Origin: Candidatus Paralactobacillus gallistercoris
GTDB taxonomy: Bacteria; Bacillota; Bacilli; Lactobacillales; Lactobacillaceae
Direction: 5' to 3'
Length of the DNA: 58,038 nucleotides
Assembly (NCBI GenBank): GCA_018883675.1
Contig: JAHLFS010000031.1
Span: 1-58,038 of the forward strand
Below the pieces are notes generated by a model, which saw only the letters and a program-made list of their open reading frames with translations, made no database searches and had not been told where the DNA came from. The stretch's first letter is position 1, and each line of letters starts with the position of its first letter. A program made the position numbers and the translations under genes. Positions 40,897 to 50,392 of the stretch are shown piece after piece.

Positions 40897-41709
40897 ATGA
40901 CTAATACATTTCCACAAGTAGTAACGATTGCTGGTTCTGATTGTGATGGCAGTGCGGGGATGGAAGCTGATTTACATACATTTTTTATGCGGCACACGTA
41001 TGGCATGGCGATTGTAACGGCTTGTGTTGCAGGTAATTCAATCGGCATTCAAGACAGTGTTGCCTTACCAATTCCGTTTATTAAACAGGAATTTGCATCA
41101 TTAGCAGCTGATTTTAATATTAAGGCTAGTAAAACCGGTATGCTAGCTGATGCGGAACTAATCAAAACAATTGCGCAAGAATATCAAAAATATGATTTTG
41201 GTCCTTTAGTAGTTGACCCTGTTATTGTTACTAAGCATGGGGCTACGTTATTAGAAGACGATGCACTAAATAACATGCGGAATTTAATGTTACCATTGGC
41301 CACCGTTATTACGCCTAATTTTGCTGAAGCCCAAACTTTAGTAGCACGACAGTTAAATACTGCAACAGATATTAAACAAGCTGCGCGCCAATTACAACAA
41401 ATGGGTGCGCAAAACATATTAATTAAAGGGCGACATGATGATGTTCATCAAGCTGTTGTAACTGATTATGTTTTATTAGCTTCAGGTGAAGATTTTTGGT
41501 TAGAAGCGCCATATATTGACACCCAACATGTGAATGGTACTGGTGATTCTTTATCCGCATGTATTGCGGCCGAACTTGCGAAAGGTAGGACCGTTGCGGA
41601 TGCAATTAAAACCGCTAAACAATTTGTTTATCAAGCGATTGCGGATCCAATTGATGTTGGTCATCAGTATGGACCGATTAATCATTGGGCTACTAACGAT
41701 ATTAAGTAG
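40897..41709 (+). CDS. Pyridoxal/hydroxymethylpyrimidine kinase (ThiD-PdxK family)
   Basis: A 270-residue ribokinase-fold enzyme that phosphorylates pyridoxal or hydroxymethylpyrimidine. The N-terminal substrate motif AGSDCDGSAGMEADL corresponds to AGSDSxGGAGIQAD of the family. SKTGML, DPVIVTKHGA, TPNFAEAQTL and the anion-hole motif NGTGDSLSA follow. The lack of other thiamine genes and the frequency of this form in lactobacilli favour vitamin B6 salvage. The lipoprotein gene begins 17 nt downstream, so both may be cotranscribed. Start ATG behind GAGGCGAGTAAGG. Confidence 0.87.
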   Translation: MTNTFPQVVTIAGSDCDGSAGMEADLHTFFMRHTYGMAIVTACVAGNSIGIQDSVALPIPFIKQEFASLAADFNIKASKTGMLADAELIKTIAQEYQKYDFGPLVVDPVIVTKHGATLLEDDALNNMRNLMLPLATVITPNFAEAQTLVARQLNTATDIKQAARQLQQMGAQNILIKGRHDDVHQAVVTDYVLLASGEDFWLEAPYIDTQHVNGTGDSLSACIAAELAKGRTVADAIKTAKQFVYQAIADPIDVGHQYGPINHWATNDIK

Positions 41710-41725
41710 TTAATGGAGGAGAAAA

Positions 41726-43024
41726 ATGCGTAATAAAAAGCGGATAATAAGATATTTATTATCCATTGGTAGTGTAATTTTATTGGGGTTATGTTTAGGA
41801 GCGTGTGGTAATAAAACAACTACTGCGCAAACTAATCATCGAATTACCATTAATTATTGGGATGCATTATTAGGACCATATCAAAAACCAGCGCAACAAC
41901 TGGTGAATGATTTTAATAAATCACAAACTAAGTATAAAGTAGTGATGAATAATCAGGGTAATTATGCTGATTTAGAGCAAAAGATTATGGCAGCCGCCAA
42001 GTCAAATCAGTTACCCGTGATTGCGCAAGCACCGTACACAACGGTACCTAATTATGTTAAAAATGGATTACTTGAACCATTAAATTCATACATGTTTCAT
42101 GGTGATCAACGTTTAACTAGTAAGGATTTGAATGATATTTATCCCATCTTTCTAAAAAATGCTCAATATAATGATAATTATTATTCAATTCCGTTTTGCG
42201 AGTCTCTATCAGTGTTGTATTACAACAAAGACTTAATGCAAAAATACGGCATTACTTTACCAACATCTTGGGAAGAATTACAGCAAGATGCAGCGAAAGT
42301 TAAGGATAATGACGTTAAATTAATTGTTTTTGATCAATCATTTGACAAAATGTATGAAAGTTTAGCCAAAGCCGCTGGTACTAATATTGTTGCACCAGAT
42401 ACTTTAACGCCGGAAATCACTTCGCAACCATCAATGACGGCAATGAATTTTATTATGAATATGATTAAGAACGGTAGCGCGGAAACCTCAGGCGCTGATC
42501 CGTATGGTAATAAAATTTTTGCTGGTCAAAAGGCTGTTTTTTATGCGGATACTTGTTCTGATATTATGTACGTTAAACAACAAGCCCCAAGTAATATGCA
42601 GTGGGGGACGATGGTTTTACCAACGTTTCATGGCAAAAGAGCAACGATGATTGAAGGCAGTAATTTAGTGATGTTTAAAAACGCAACACCACAACAAAAG
42701 GCAGGCGCTTGGGCCTTTATGAAGTTTGTGTTGAGTAAACCAGAAAGTACCAAGTGGGCTCGTGAAACAGGTTACATGCCTTTACGGAAGTCAGTTGTTA
42801 ATAGTAATGCTTATCAACAATTTTTGCATAATTCTCCCGTTCATAAAGCGGCAATTAATTCCTTGCCATACGCTTTTAATACCACTGTTTTCCCAGGCTA
42901 TGCACAATTTCATATTGATGAAGTAACTGCTATTCAAAATATGGTTGATAATAAGCAAAATGTTAAGGATGCGATGAACCAATTCCAAAAAGAGGCTGAA
43001 TTAATCATTAAGCAAAATCGCTAA
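41726..43024 (+). CDS. ABC-type solute-binding lipoprotein (UgpB/sugar-type), no permease nearby
   Basis: A 432-residue family 1 extracellular binding protein. Signal peptide with lipobox LGAC and lipid-anchored C27. Motifs ITINYWDALLGPYQKPAQQLVNDFN, PTSWEELQQDA and GAWAFMKFVLSKPESTKWARETGYMPLRKSV are typical for carbohydrate or glycerol-3-phosphate binding. Start ATG behind ATGGAGGAG. No permease or ATPase genes adjoin it; it follows the pyridoxal kinase gene and ends at a strong terminator. The ligand cannot be read from the sequence. Confidence 0.88.
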   Translation: MRNKKRIIRYLLSIGSVILLGLCLGACGNKTTTAQTNHRITINYWDALLGPYQKPAQQLVNDFNKSQTKYKVVMNNQGNYADLEQKIMAAAKSNQLPVIAQAPYTTVPNYVKNGLLEPLNSYMFHGDQRLTSKDLNDIYPIFLKNAQYNDNYYSIPFCESLSVLYYNKDLMQKYGITLPTSWEELQQDAAKVKDNDVKLIVFDQSFDKMYESLAKAAGTNIVAPDTLTPEITSQPSMTAMNFIMNMIKNGSAETSGADPYGNKIFAGQKAVFYADTCSDIMYVKQQAPSNMQWGTMVLPTFHGKRATMIEGSNLVMFKNATPQQKAGAWAFMKFVLSKPESTKWARETGYMPLRKSVVNSNAYQQFLHNSPVHKAAINSLPYAFNTTVFPGYAQFHIDEVTAIQNMVDNKQNVKDAMNQFQKEAELIIKQNR

Positions 43025-43059
43025 TTATATAATTAAAAACGTTATCTCATTTTGATAAA

Positions 43060-43095
43060 TAAAAAAGCTATGTTAAAAAACATAGCTTTTTTATT
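43060..43095. terminator. Bidirectional terminator between the lipoprotein and P-type ATPase genes
   Basis: Arms AAAAAAGCTATGTT and AACATAGCTTTTTT with an A-rich loop between convergent genes. Confidence 0.93.
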
Positions 43096-45441
43096 TTATT
43101 TTTGGGCTAATCGTTTACCCAAATGATTACGCGCGAGCATAAACAACGGGTAAGCCGTTAGTAGTAATGGAATGTATAAACTGCATAATCGCCAATTATT
43201 GAGCTTTTGAAGCATGAAAATATGACCGGCAAAAACAAAGACACCAATGAATGTAATGACCAATATTGATAATAATATAATCTTGAAACGATTATATGGT
43301 CGCGATACTTCTGATAAAGCGCTAAACGAAATAAAACCCGTTAATAACACCGTTAGCGTTGAAGTTTGCGCATATGTTAAGTGCATCAAATTGCCGCCTA
43401 CAAAAGTAATGGTTAAGGTGTATATAACTACGCATAATGCAGCTGGTAACGCTGTTTCCATTACATGTTTCATAAAAGCACCAGTAATTCGTCGCTTATT
43501 TGGTTGTAATGCCAAGAAGAACGATGGAATGCCCACCGTTAGTGCTGAAATTGGCGTTAACTGAATCGGTTGGAATGGATAACTGTGATTTAAGAAGATA
43601 AAAATAAAACTTAAAATCACTGAGTAAATAGTTTTAATAAGATACATTGAAGCAACCCGTTCGACGTTATTAATCACCCGGCGTCCTTCATTTAAAACAT
43701 TAATCATGGCTTCAAAGTTTGATTTTAAGAGCACAAAATCACCGATACTTTTGGCAGCTTCAGCACCCGATGCCGTCACAATACTACAATCAGCTTGTCG
43801 CAGTGCCAAGACATCATTAACACCATCACCAGTCATAGCAACTGTATGGCCAGCGCGTTGGTATGCTTTAATTAATGCCTTTTTTTGTGTAGGAGTAACA
43901 CGTCCAAAAACGGTATACGTTGCTACTAATTTATCAAAATCAGCCTTTTCACCAACAGTGCTCATATCAATAAAGGCATCACTGTGAGCAATATGGGCAC
44001 GTTGGGCAATGGTAGCGACTGTTTGCGGATTATCACCAGAAATAACCTTAATAGCGACATCCTGGGTTGCAAAGTAATCAAAAATATCAATAGCTTGTGG
44101 TCGAATTTCATCACTAATGAGAACTAATGCTAATAATTGTAAGTCATCGGGAACCTGGGTGGTTAAAGTAGTTTGCTTACTTTTGGCTAAACAAATAACG
44201 CGTTCACCATTACGCGCCGCTGCTTGTAATTGTTTTTTAACAACCGCGTTTAAGCCATTAGGAAATACAAATTCAGGCGCACCCATAATGTAACTACCAT
44301 GTTTTTGGAAACTAACGCCACTCCATTTCCGTGCAGATGAAAAAGGCACGGTGCTTGTAGCTATCCATTGGGGATCTTGCGTAAAGGCTTTTTTAATTGC
44401 CAGGGCTGTTTCATTATCATCGTTTAAAGCATAAGTAATTGCGTGTAAGGCGGCTTTAATTTCAGTAGTGGGATAGTTATTTTGTGGTAATAATTGTGAA
44501 ACAACTAATTTACCACTAGTAATTGTCCCAGTTTTATCAAGACATAACACATCAACCCGCGCTAATGCTTCAATGGCTGCTAAAGAACGCACTAAAACAT
44601 GATGTTTAGCCAAATTATAAGCGCCCGCTGCTAAAGCAACTGAAGTCAATAAGACTAATCCTTCCGGAATCATTCCGGTCATTGCTCCGGCCGTACTTAA
44701 AATACTTTGATTAATATTATGACGACGCAAGTAACTAGAAATAAATAATGCAATGCCTAACGGAATAATTACAAAGGTTAATACTTTAATAATCCGGTTA
44801 ATGGTATTTAGTAATTGACTTGTATCCTTTTTTTCTGTTTTGGCAGCTAATGCCAATTTGGCTGCAAAACTCTGTTTACCGACTGCTGTTACCCGTACAT
44901 AAGCTTTACCGCTCAGCACAATAGTTCCTGACATTACTTGATCGCCATTTTTTTTAATAATTGCGTCGGCTTCGCCAGTTAATGGTGATTCATCAACTTC
45001 CATGCCATTAGAAACTAATACCTGTCCATCAGCCGGAATTTGCACACCACGATTTAAGACCAGCAAATCACCTAAAACAATCTCCGCATGATGGATTTGC
45101 TGCTGGTGATCATTTCTGATGACCGTAACCAAATCTTCAGAAAGAATTGACATTTTATCAACTTGGTGCTTAGCCCGAATTTCTTGGTAAATGCCGATGA
45201 TGGTATTAACAACGGCAATACATAAGAAAAGCAAATTGCGGTAACTGCCAGTGTAAATAATCATTATAGCGATGATGATATTGATGAAGTTAAAAAGGGT
45301 AAACGTATTATCGCAGATGATTTGTTTTACCGAACGTGTTAGTGGTTTTAAAGGATCGTTTTTTTCACCAGCTTTGATACGTTGTTTTACTTCAGCAGTA
45401 GATAAGCCTGTTTCAATAAACTTATCGGTTTTTGATGACAT
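43096..45441 (-). CDS. P-type cation-transporting ATPase, CtpE-like
   Basis: 781 residues. Phosphorylation motif DKTGT with D302, actuator-loop LTGEAD (154-159), membrane motif PEGL (259-262) and hinge TGDGVNDVLALRQADC, then six C-terminal membrane helices. The organisation matches the CtpE/Exp7 branch of P2-type ATPases, implicated in calcium transport in other genera; the ion here is inferred. Start ATG behind TGAGGTAAA. It lies 15 nt after rlmD on the same strand, so the two form an operon. Confidence 0.88.
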   Translation of the reverse strand: MSSKTDKFIETGLSTAEVKQRIKAGEKNDPLKPLTRSVKQIICDNTFTLFNFINIIIAIMIIYTGSYRNLLFLCIAVVNTIIGIYQEIRAKHQVDKMSILSEDLVTVIRNDHQQQIHHAEIVLGDLLVLNRGVQIPADGQVLVSNGMEVDESPLTGEADAIIKKNGDQVMSGTIVLSGKAYVRVTAVGKQSFAAKLALAAKTEKKDTSQLLNTINRIIKVLTFVIIPLGIALFISSYLRRHNINQSILSTAGAMTGMIPEGLVLLTSVALAAGAYNLAKHHVLVRSLAAIEALARVDVLCLDKTGTITSGKLVVSQLLPQNNYPTTEIKAALHAITYALNDDNETALAIKKAFTQDPQWIATSTVPFSSARKWSGVSFQKHGSYIMGAPEFVFPNGLNAVVKKQLQAAARNGERVICLAKSKQTTLTTQVPDDLQLLALVLISDEIRPQAIDIFDYFATQDVAIKVISGDNPQTVATIAQRAHIAHSDAFIDMSTVGEKADFDKLVATYTVFGRVTPTQKKALIKAYQRAGHTVAMTGDGVNDVLALRQADCSIVTASGAEAAKSIGDFVLLKSNFEAMINVLNEGRRVINNVERVASMYLIKTIYSVILSFIFIFLNHSYPFQPIQLTPISALTVGIPSFFLALQPNKRRITGAFMKHVMETALPAALCVVIYTLTITFVGGNLMHLTYAQTSTLTVLLTGFISFSALSEVSRPYNRFKIILLSILVITFIGVFVFAGHIFMLQKLNNWRLCSLYIPLLLTAYPLFMLARNHLGKRLAQK

Positions 45442-45456
45442 AAATTTACCTCATAA

Positions 45457-46839
45457 TTATTTTTTCAAAGATAACTTCGTTACGACTTCAACGCGCGCGG
45501 TTTGTGGGAACATATCCACTGATTGCATCCAGTCAACATGATATGTTGGAGCTAACTTAACTAAATCGCGTGCTAAGGTTGATGGATTGCATGATACATA
45601 AACAAATTTTGCTGGTTTAGTCTTTAAAATATTGTTAATTAATTGTTGATCTAAACCCGTACGAGGCGGATCAACGATTAATGCTGTTGGCCGAAAACCA
45701 TCGCGAAGCCACTTATCAAAAACTACTTCAGCACTACCAACTTCATAATGTGCATTAGTAATATGGTTAATAGTGGCATTGTGGTTAGCGTCCGTAATTG
45801 CTTCTGGAATAATATCCATGCCTCGTACTTCATTAACAGCGTTAGCCATACTAATTCCTAACGTTCCCACCCCACAATAAGCATCAACTAAATTGTCTTG
45901 GGGTGTCAAATTTAAAGCGTTAGCGGCAATACGATATAACCGCGCAGTTTGTTGGGGATTTAACTGGAAGAAAGCCCGGGCGGATAAATCATATTGGTAA
46001 TTATTAATCATTTCCCGAATTTGTGGCTTGCCAGCTAGCAATTTGGTTTTATCCCCCCATACTAATGAAGTTTTGTTCGGATTAATGTTTTGCATGACTG
46101 AAACGACTTGTGGCAAGCGGTTTTTAATCATCATTAATAACCGTTCTTGTTGAGAAAGCACAGCAGTGTGAGTAACTAAGGTTACTTGTAGTTCATGAGT
46201 TGCTTGAGCTTCACGAATGACAATCGTCCGGATGGCGCCAGTATGTCGTTTTTCATCATAAATCGACATATCGATTTGTTGAAAAATATCGACAATGGTG
46301 CGCATGGCTTGCATTGTCGCATGACTTTGTGTAGCTAAGTGCGGTAAGTCAATTAAATGATGACTATTTGGCGCATATAAGCCGGCAATTATTTTGCCAT
46401 TAGTTAATTTTTTGACTTGAAATTGTGCTTTATTTCGATAGTAATAGGGTTTTGTCATGCCAATGGTTGGCTTAATTACATAATTTTGATAATTTTGCGG
46501 TTTAAACTTAGCAAGGGCTTGTTTGATGATACTTGTTTTAAAACGTAACTGGGCATCATACGCTAGATCTTCTAATTCAATGCCGCCCACTTTACCAAAT
46601 ACTTCATTATCTTTAGGAATAACTCGTTGAGGACTAGCCTGACGAATTTTGGTAACTCGCGCATTAAGATAATTTTGGTTAACCGTGGTTACTTCCGCTG
46701 TAATCACTTCTTGTGGTAGTGCAAAGGGAACAAAAACAATTTTATGTTTAAAATAACCAATGCCTTCACCATTGATTCCTAATCTTTTAATAGTCAACGG
46801 GAAGCGTTGACCGACTTTAACAGTAATCTTATTTTGCAT
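45457..46839 (-). CDS. rlmD: 23S rRNA (uracil-C5)-methyltransferase, RlmD/RlmCD family, lacking Fe-S cysteines
   Basis: A 460-residue SAM-dependent RNA methyltransferase. N-terminal TRAM domain (VGQRFPLTIKRLGINGEGIGYFKHKIVFVPFAL), SAM motif DAYCGVGTLGISMA, VDPPRTGLDQQL and the catalytic-cysteine motif YVSCNPSTLARDL. Where relatives have CPxxxxCGGC for a 4Fe-4S cluster this protein reads EVFGKVGGIELEDLAYDAQL, with no cysteines. I chose ATG 46839, 6 nt after AGGA, over an in-frame TTG at 46854. The P-type ATPase gene follows after 15 nt. Confidence 0.88.
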   Translation of the reverse strand: MQNKITVKVGQRFPLTIKRLGINGEGIGYFKHKIVFVPFALPQEVITAEVTTVNQNYLNARVTKIRQASPQRVIPKDNEVFGKVGGIELEDLAYDAQLRFKTSIIKQALAKFKPQNYQNYVIKPTIGMTKPYYYRNKAQFQVKKLTNGKIIAGLYAPNSHHLIDLPHLATQSHATMQAMRTIVDIFQQIDMSIYDEKRHTGAIRTIVIREAQATHELQVTLVTHTAVLSQQERLLMMIKNRLPQVVSVMQNINPNKTSLVWGDKTKLLAGKPQIREMINNYQYDLSARAFFQLNPQQTARLYRIAANALNLTPQDNLVDAYCGVGTLGISMANAVNEVRGMDIIPEAITDANHNATINHITNAHYEVGSAEVVFDKWLRDGFRPTALIVDPPRTGLDQQLINNILKTKPAKFVYVSCNPSTLARDLVKLAPTYHVDWMQSVDMFPQTARVEVVTKLSLKK

Positions 46840-46964
46840 TTGTTTTCCTATCAATTTGTAATGTTACTTCCATTATATACAAGTCTTTTGATTAAAACTG
46901 CAATAAAAATTGGTTTTTAGTTATAATAAAGGAAAATATAATAAATAAAGAAGTGAAAGATACA

Positions 46965-47207
46965 ATGACAAATTGGCGTTTTATTTTAGCCACTCTTTTA
47001 ACTATTATTGCCGCTGGTTTATTAGGGTGGAGTTTTGCTAATTCCTTAGTTTTTATCCCGTTAGCCGCAGTTATTTTGGCTGGTGTTGGACAATTATTTA
47101 ATCTTGAAAATGCCGTACTGACGATGAAAGATAAAGTTTTATTAGTACTTGCTTGTGTAATTACCTTGGCTGGTTTAATTTTATTCGTCGTACGGTTAAC
47201 CCATTAG
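46965..47207 (+). CDS. Small membrane protein upstream of recX
   Basis: 80 residues, almost entirely hydrophobic, with three likely helices (about 7-24, 28-46 and 57-77) and the short loop NLENAVLTMKDK. I chose ATG 46965 because AAGAAGTGA lies 8 nt upstream; an in-frame GTG at 46953 is part of that site. recX begins 8 nt after the stop, so they share a transcript. The family is not recognised. Such short three-helix proteins are common in lactobacilli, and no function can be assigned. Confidence 0.72.
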   Translation: MTNWRFILATLLTIIAAGLLGWSFANSLVFIPLAAVILAGVGQLFNLENAVLTMKDKVLLVLACVITLAGLILFVVRLTH

Positions 47208-47215
47208 GAGTTTCA

Positions 47216-48013
47216 ATGGCAATTATTACTAAAATCACTGCGCAAAAACGCAAGGGTCGTTATAATATTTTTTTAGATAATCAATATGCCTTTGCAGTTG
47301 GCGAGAACATTTTAATTCGTTATGGCCTTTTTAAAGGTCAAGAAGTTGATGCACAATTACAAAAGCAGTTACAACAAGCTGAACAACAAGATAAAGCTTA
47401 TAATTTAGCGTTAAATTATCTTAGTCGGCAGTTGCGTACGGTTTATGAGGTAATGACTTATTTACACCAACATGATGTTACGCATGACGTAGCGTGTGCC
47501 GTAGTTAAGCGCTTATGTGAACAACATTATTTGAATGACCAAAATTATGCTGATAGTTTTGTGAGAACAATGTACCATACTAGCGATAAAGGACCATACA
47601 TTATTCAACGAAAACTAAAGCAAAAGCATGTGGCTGATGCGGTTATTGCACAGGCCTTATTGCAATTTGATGAATCACGCCAATTGCTTAATGCTACTAC
47701 AAGTGTTAATAAATTAGCACAACATTATCGTCATGATGCTTTTAAGACACAACAACGTAAAATTTATCAAGCCTTAATTAATAAAGGTTACTCTAGCGAT
47801 ATTGTTAAGCAAGCTATTGCGCAAGCCGATTTGCAAGTGGATGCTGAACAGCAACAACAATTATTAATTCAAACGGGTACGAAATTATTACGTCGTTATC
47901 AAGCCCTAGATCCTAAAACACGTCATCAAAAGATTTTACGTGCTTTATATCAAAAAGGATTTAGTTTTGATGATGCGCAAGCTTTTTTGGCAACATACGA
48001 TCATGAAAATTAA
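47216..48013 (+). CDS. recX: RecX, regulator of RecA
   Basis: A 265-residue cytoplasmic helical protein that binds RecA filaments and limits their activity. Three-helix repeats typical of the long Firmicute form are visible: YLSRQLRTVYEVMTYLHQHDV, YLNDQNYADSFVRTMYHTSDKGPYIIQRKLKQKHV and IYQALINKGYSSDIVKQAI. The N-terminal beta part reads KRKGRYNIFLDNQYAFAV. ATG 47216 behind TAGGAGTTTC is the family start. recA is not in the window. Confidence 0.92.
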   Translation: MAIITKITAQKRKGRYNIFLDNQYAFAVGENILIRYGLFKGQEVDAQLQKQLQQAEQQDKAYNLALNYLSRQLRTVYEVMTYLHQHDVTHDVACAVVKRLCEQHYLNDQNYADSFVRTMYHTSDKGPYIIQRKLKQKHVADAVIAQALLQFDESRQLLNATTSVNKLAQHYRHDAFKTQQRKIYQALINKGYSSDIVKQAIAQADLQVDAEQQQQLLIQTGTKLLRRYQALDPKTRHQKILRALYQKGFSFDDAQAFLATYDHEN

Positions 48014-48108
48014 TGCTTAATTTTCATATAAGTAGGATAGTCAACCCCGCTATTATCATGTACAATAACAATGATTAATGTTTATTAGCAGAAGGCTGGA
48101 CGATTCAC

Positions 48109-48645
48109 ATGCATATTCCAAAAGAAGGAGATTATATAGCGATTCAAAGCTATAAGCACGATGGATCATTGCATCGTATTTGGCGCGATACGATGGTTTT
48201 AAAAGAAAGTGAAGATACTTTGATCGGTTGTAACGATCATACCTTGGTTACTGAAGCTGATGGTCGTCGTTGGGTAACGCGCGAACCGGCCATTGTTTAT
48301 TTTCATAAGCATTATTGGTTTAATATTGTAGCAATGATTCGTGATAGCGGCGTTTCGTATTATTGTAACTTAGCTTCGCCATTTGTTCTTGATGAGCAAG
48401 CTTTAAAATATATTGATTATGATTTGGATGTTAAGGTATTTCCTAATGGTGAACGACATTTACTTGATATTGATGAATATGAAGCTCACCAACGTAAATG
48501 GCATTATCCTTTATCAATCGATCATATTTTGAAAGCAAACATTCGGATTTTAGTTGATTGGATTAAAAATCAAAAAGGACCTTTTTCACAAGCCTATGTT
48601 GATTTATGGTACCAACGTTATCAGGAATTAGCTCATCATCGTTAA
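48109..48645 (+). CDS. DUF402 nucleoside tri-/diphosphate phosphatase (Ntdp-like)
   Basis: 178 residues of the DUF402 family, related to the S. aureus Ntdp enzyme. N-terminal [27 protein letters not shown], centre YWFNIVAM...[13 protein letters not shown] and the acidic metal site [22 protein letters not shown] are all present. It is expected to hydrolyse the gamma-phosphate of nucleotides with Mn2+. In Firmicutes it commonly neighbours recX, as here. Start ATG behind AGAAGGCTGG. It is transcribed alone and ends at a strong bidirectional terminator. Confidence 0.9.
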   Translation: MHIPKEGDYIAIQSYKHDGSLHRIWRDTMVLKESEDTLIGCNDHTLVTEADGRRWVTREPAIVYFHKHYWFNIVAMIRDSGVSYYCNLASPFVLDEQALKYIDYDLDVKVFPNGERHLLDIDEYEAHQRKWHYPLSIDHILKANIRILVDWIKNQKGPFSQAYVDLWYQRYQELAHHR

Positions 48646-48646
48646 A

Positions 48647-48680
48647 ATAAAAAGCAGATCTAAAGATCTGCTTTTTATTT
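48647..48680. terminator. Bidirectional terminator between the DUF402 gene and the membrane protein gene
   Basis: Arms AAAAAGCAGATCT and AGATCTGCTTTTT with a 2-nt loop. It overlaps the last codons of the convergent gene. Confidence 0.93.
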
Positions 48681-49160
48681 TTTATTCAATATTTTATGTT
48701 TAGCCAGTGGAGCGATACTCATTAAGTCAAAATCAAGGTATGACCCTAGTAAGATGCTAATAAACATAATTAAAATTAACCAACCCACCATCGTGCCAGT
48801 AATAAAGGCATGCGTAAATACATGTCGTACTGCCCAAGTAGCAATACCAGCTAGTATAAAATCAAGGATAAAATTAAATGATAATTTCCACCATTTGGCT
48901 TTTTCAAGCATAAAGAAACGGATGCTTAAATGAATAAAACGCATGGTAGTATATTTGCCAAGAATTTTTAAAGGGCGTTCAACGGTAATCTTAACTAGCA
49001 TTAATAAAACAGCGCCAATTAATGCTCCGACAATGGTACGCCACCAACTACCAGTATGCACAAGTAAGGCGTTATAACATGTTCCGATTAGAACTAGTGC
49101 AAATAAATAAGGAATAACAAATAAAAATAAAAAAATGTATGTTGCTTTGCGATTAGACAA
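48675..49160 (-). CDS. Hypothetical membrane protein
   Basis: 161 residues with four hydrophobic segments and basic cytoplasmic loops; a conserved-looking interior reads TVERPLKILGKYTTMRF and EKAKWWKLSFNFILDF. I do not recognise the family. I chose TTG 49160 because AGAAGGTG lies 6 nt upstream. The in-frame ATG at 49190 overlaps the -10 TATAAT (49189-49194, minus strand), so it would not be on the transcript. The gene is divergent from the AI-2E exporter gene. Confidence 0.72.
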   Translation of the reverse strand: MSNRKATYIFLFLFVIPYLFALVLIGTCYNALLVHTGSWWRTIVGALIGAVLLMLVKITVERPLKILGKYTTMRFIHLSIRFFMLEKAKWWKLSFNFILDFILAGIATWAVRHVFTHAFITGTMVGWLILIMFISILLGSYLDFDLMSIAPLAKHKILNKK

Positions 49161-49262
49161 ATTAGGCACCTTCTTATTAATTGTGTTCATTATAGCATAC
49201 CCGTTACTAAATTAATTTGATACAATAGAAAAGACCAGTTTTTATTAACGAGGTGTTAATTT

Positions 49263-50378
49263 ATGTTTGAACGCTTACGTAATTCGCGTATTTTATTTTG
49301 GTCGTTAGAAATTTTGCTAGTGGTAACTATTATTTTTATGTTATCCAAAATTAGCTTTGTTTTTCATCCTGTTACTGCTTTTATTTCGACATTATTTACG
49401 CCGATTTTAGTAGCAGGTTTTTTGTATTATTTATTTAATCCCTTGGTTAATCTCTTAGAAAAAATTAAAATTCCACGTAATCTGGGCATTTTGATTGTTT
49501 TTTTAGTTTTTTTTGGTGGCTTAGGAATGATTATTGCTTTAGTAATTCCTAATTTAGTTACCCAATTAACCCAATTAACAATTCATTTACCGGGGTTGGT
49601 ACGGCATTTTCAAGCGGCATTACGTGATTTAGTAGCTCACCCATGGTTTAAACATTTACATGTGCAAGAATATATCAATAATTTAAATTTACAGCCCAGT
49701 GTTATTTTAAAAAACGTGATGGCGCATTTAACCGGCATTAGTGGCTTTATTAGTTCAGTAACTGGTTTTGTGATTACCGCTATTACTGTACCGGTATTTT
49801 TATTTTACTTCTTACGTGATGGTCATAAGTTTATTCCTAGCATTCAGCGCATTTTACCGCATCGTTATAATGCGCAAGTAGCTGAATTAATGCATAAAAT
49901 GAATCAAACCATTTCACACTATATTGCTGGTCAAGCGATTGAATGTTTGTTTGTGGGGACGTTTACTTTTATTGGTTATGCGCTTATTCAAATGCCATAT
50001 GCTTACTTACTTGGGTTTATCGCGGGAATTACTACCATTATTCCTTACTTAGGGCCTTATATCGGTATTGCCCCAGCGCTTTGTATTGCCGCCACAATTT
50101 CATTTCCTAAAGTAATTTTAGTATGTATTGTTGTCATTATTGTGCAACAAATTGATGGTAATTTGATTTATCCTAATGTCATTGGGCGTACGTTAAAGAT
50201 TCATCCTTTGACAATTATGATGATTTTATTAGTTGCTGGGAATTTATATGGCATTATTGGCACAATTTTAGCAATTCCAGTGTATGCCATTTGTAAAACC
50301 GTTATAATTTATTTGCATAATATTTATCAAATTAGACATAACATTGATAAGAACATTAAGATTGAATCGAAAGATTAA
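49263..50378 (+). CDS. AI-2E family transporter
   Basis: 371 residues with about eight membrane helices and a soluble insertion around residues 100-160. The family block [25 protein letters not shown] and the C-terminal [35 protein letters not shown] are diagnostic. Family members include an autoinducer-2 exporter and sodium/proton antiporters, so the substrate is open. Start ATG behind CGAGGTGTTAA. prfC starts 14 nt downstream, giving a two-gene operon. Confidence 0.9.
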   Translation: MFERLRNSRILFWSLEILLVVTIIFMLSKISFVFHPVTAFISTLFTPILVAGFLYYLFNPLVNLLEKIKIPRNLGILIVFLVFFGGLGMIIALVIPNLVTQLTQLTIHLPGLVRHFQAALRDLVAHPWFKHLHVQEYINNLNLQPSVILKNVMAHLTGISGFISSVTGFVITAITVPVFLFYFLRDGHKFIPSIQRILPHRYNAQVAELMHKMNQTISHYIAGQAIECLFVGTFTFIGYALIQMPYAYLLGFIAGITTIIPYLGPYIGIAPALCIAATISFPKVILVCIVVIIVQQIDGNLIYPNVIGRTLKIHPLTIMMILLVAGNLYGIIGTILAIPVYAICKTVIIYLHNIYQIRHNIDKNIKIESKD

Positions 50379-50392
50379 GAAAGGATTGTAGT

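Noticed and set aside
43247-43564. Open frames antisense to the P-type ATPase and clpE genes
   Set aside because: They are frame shadows of long conserved genes, with no translation signals and no conservation of their own.
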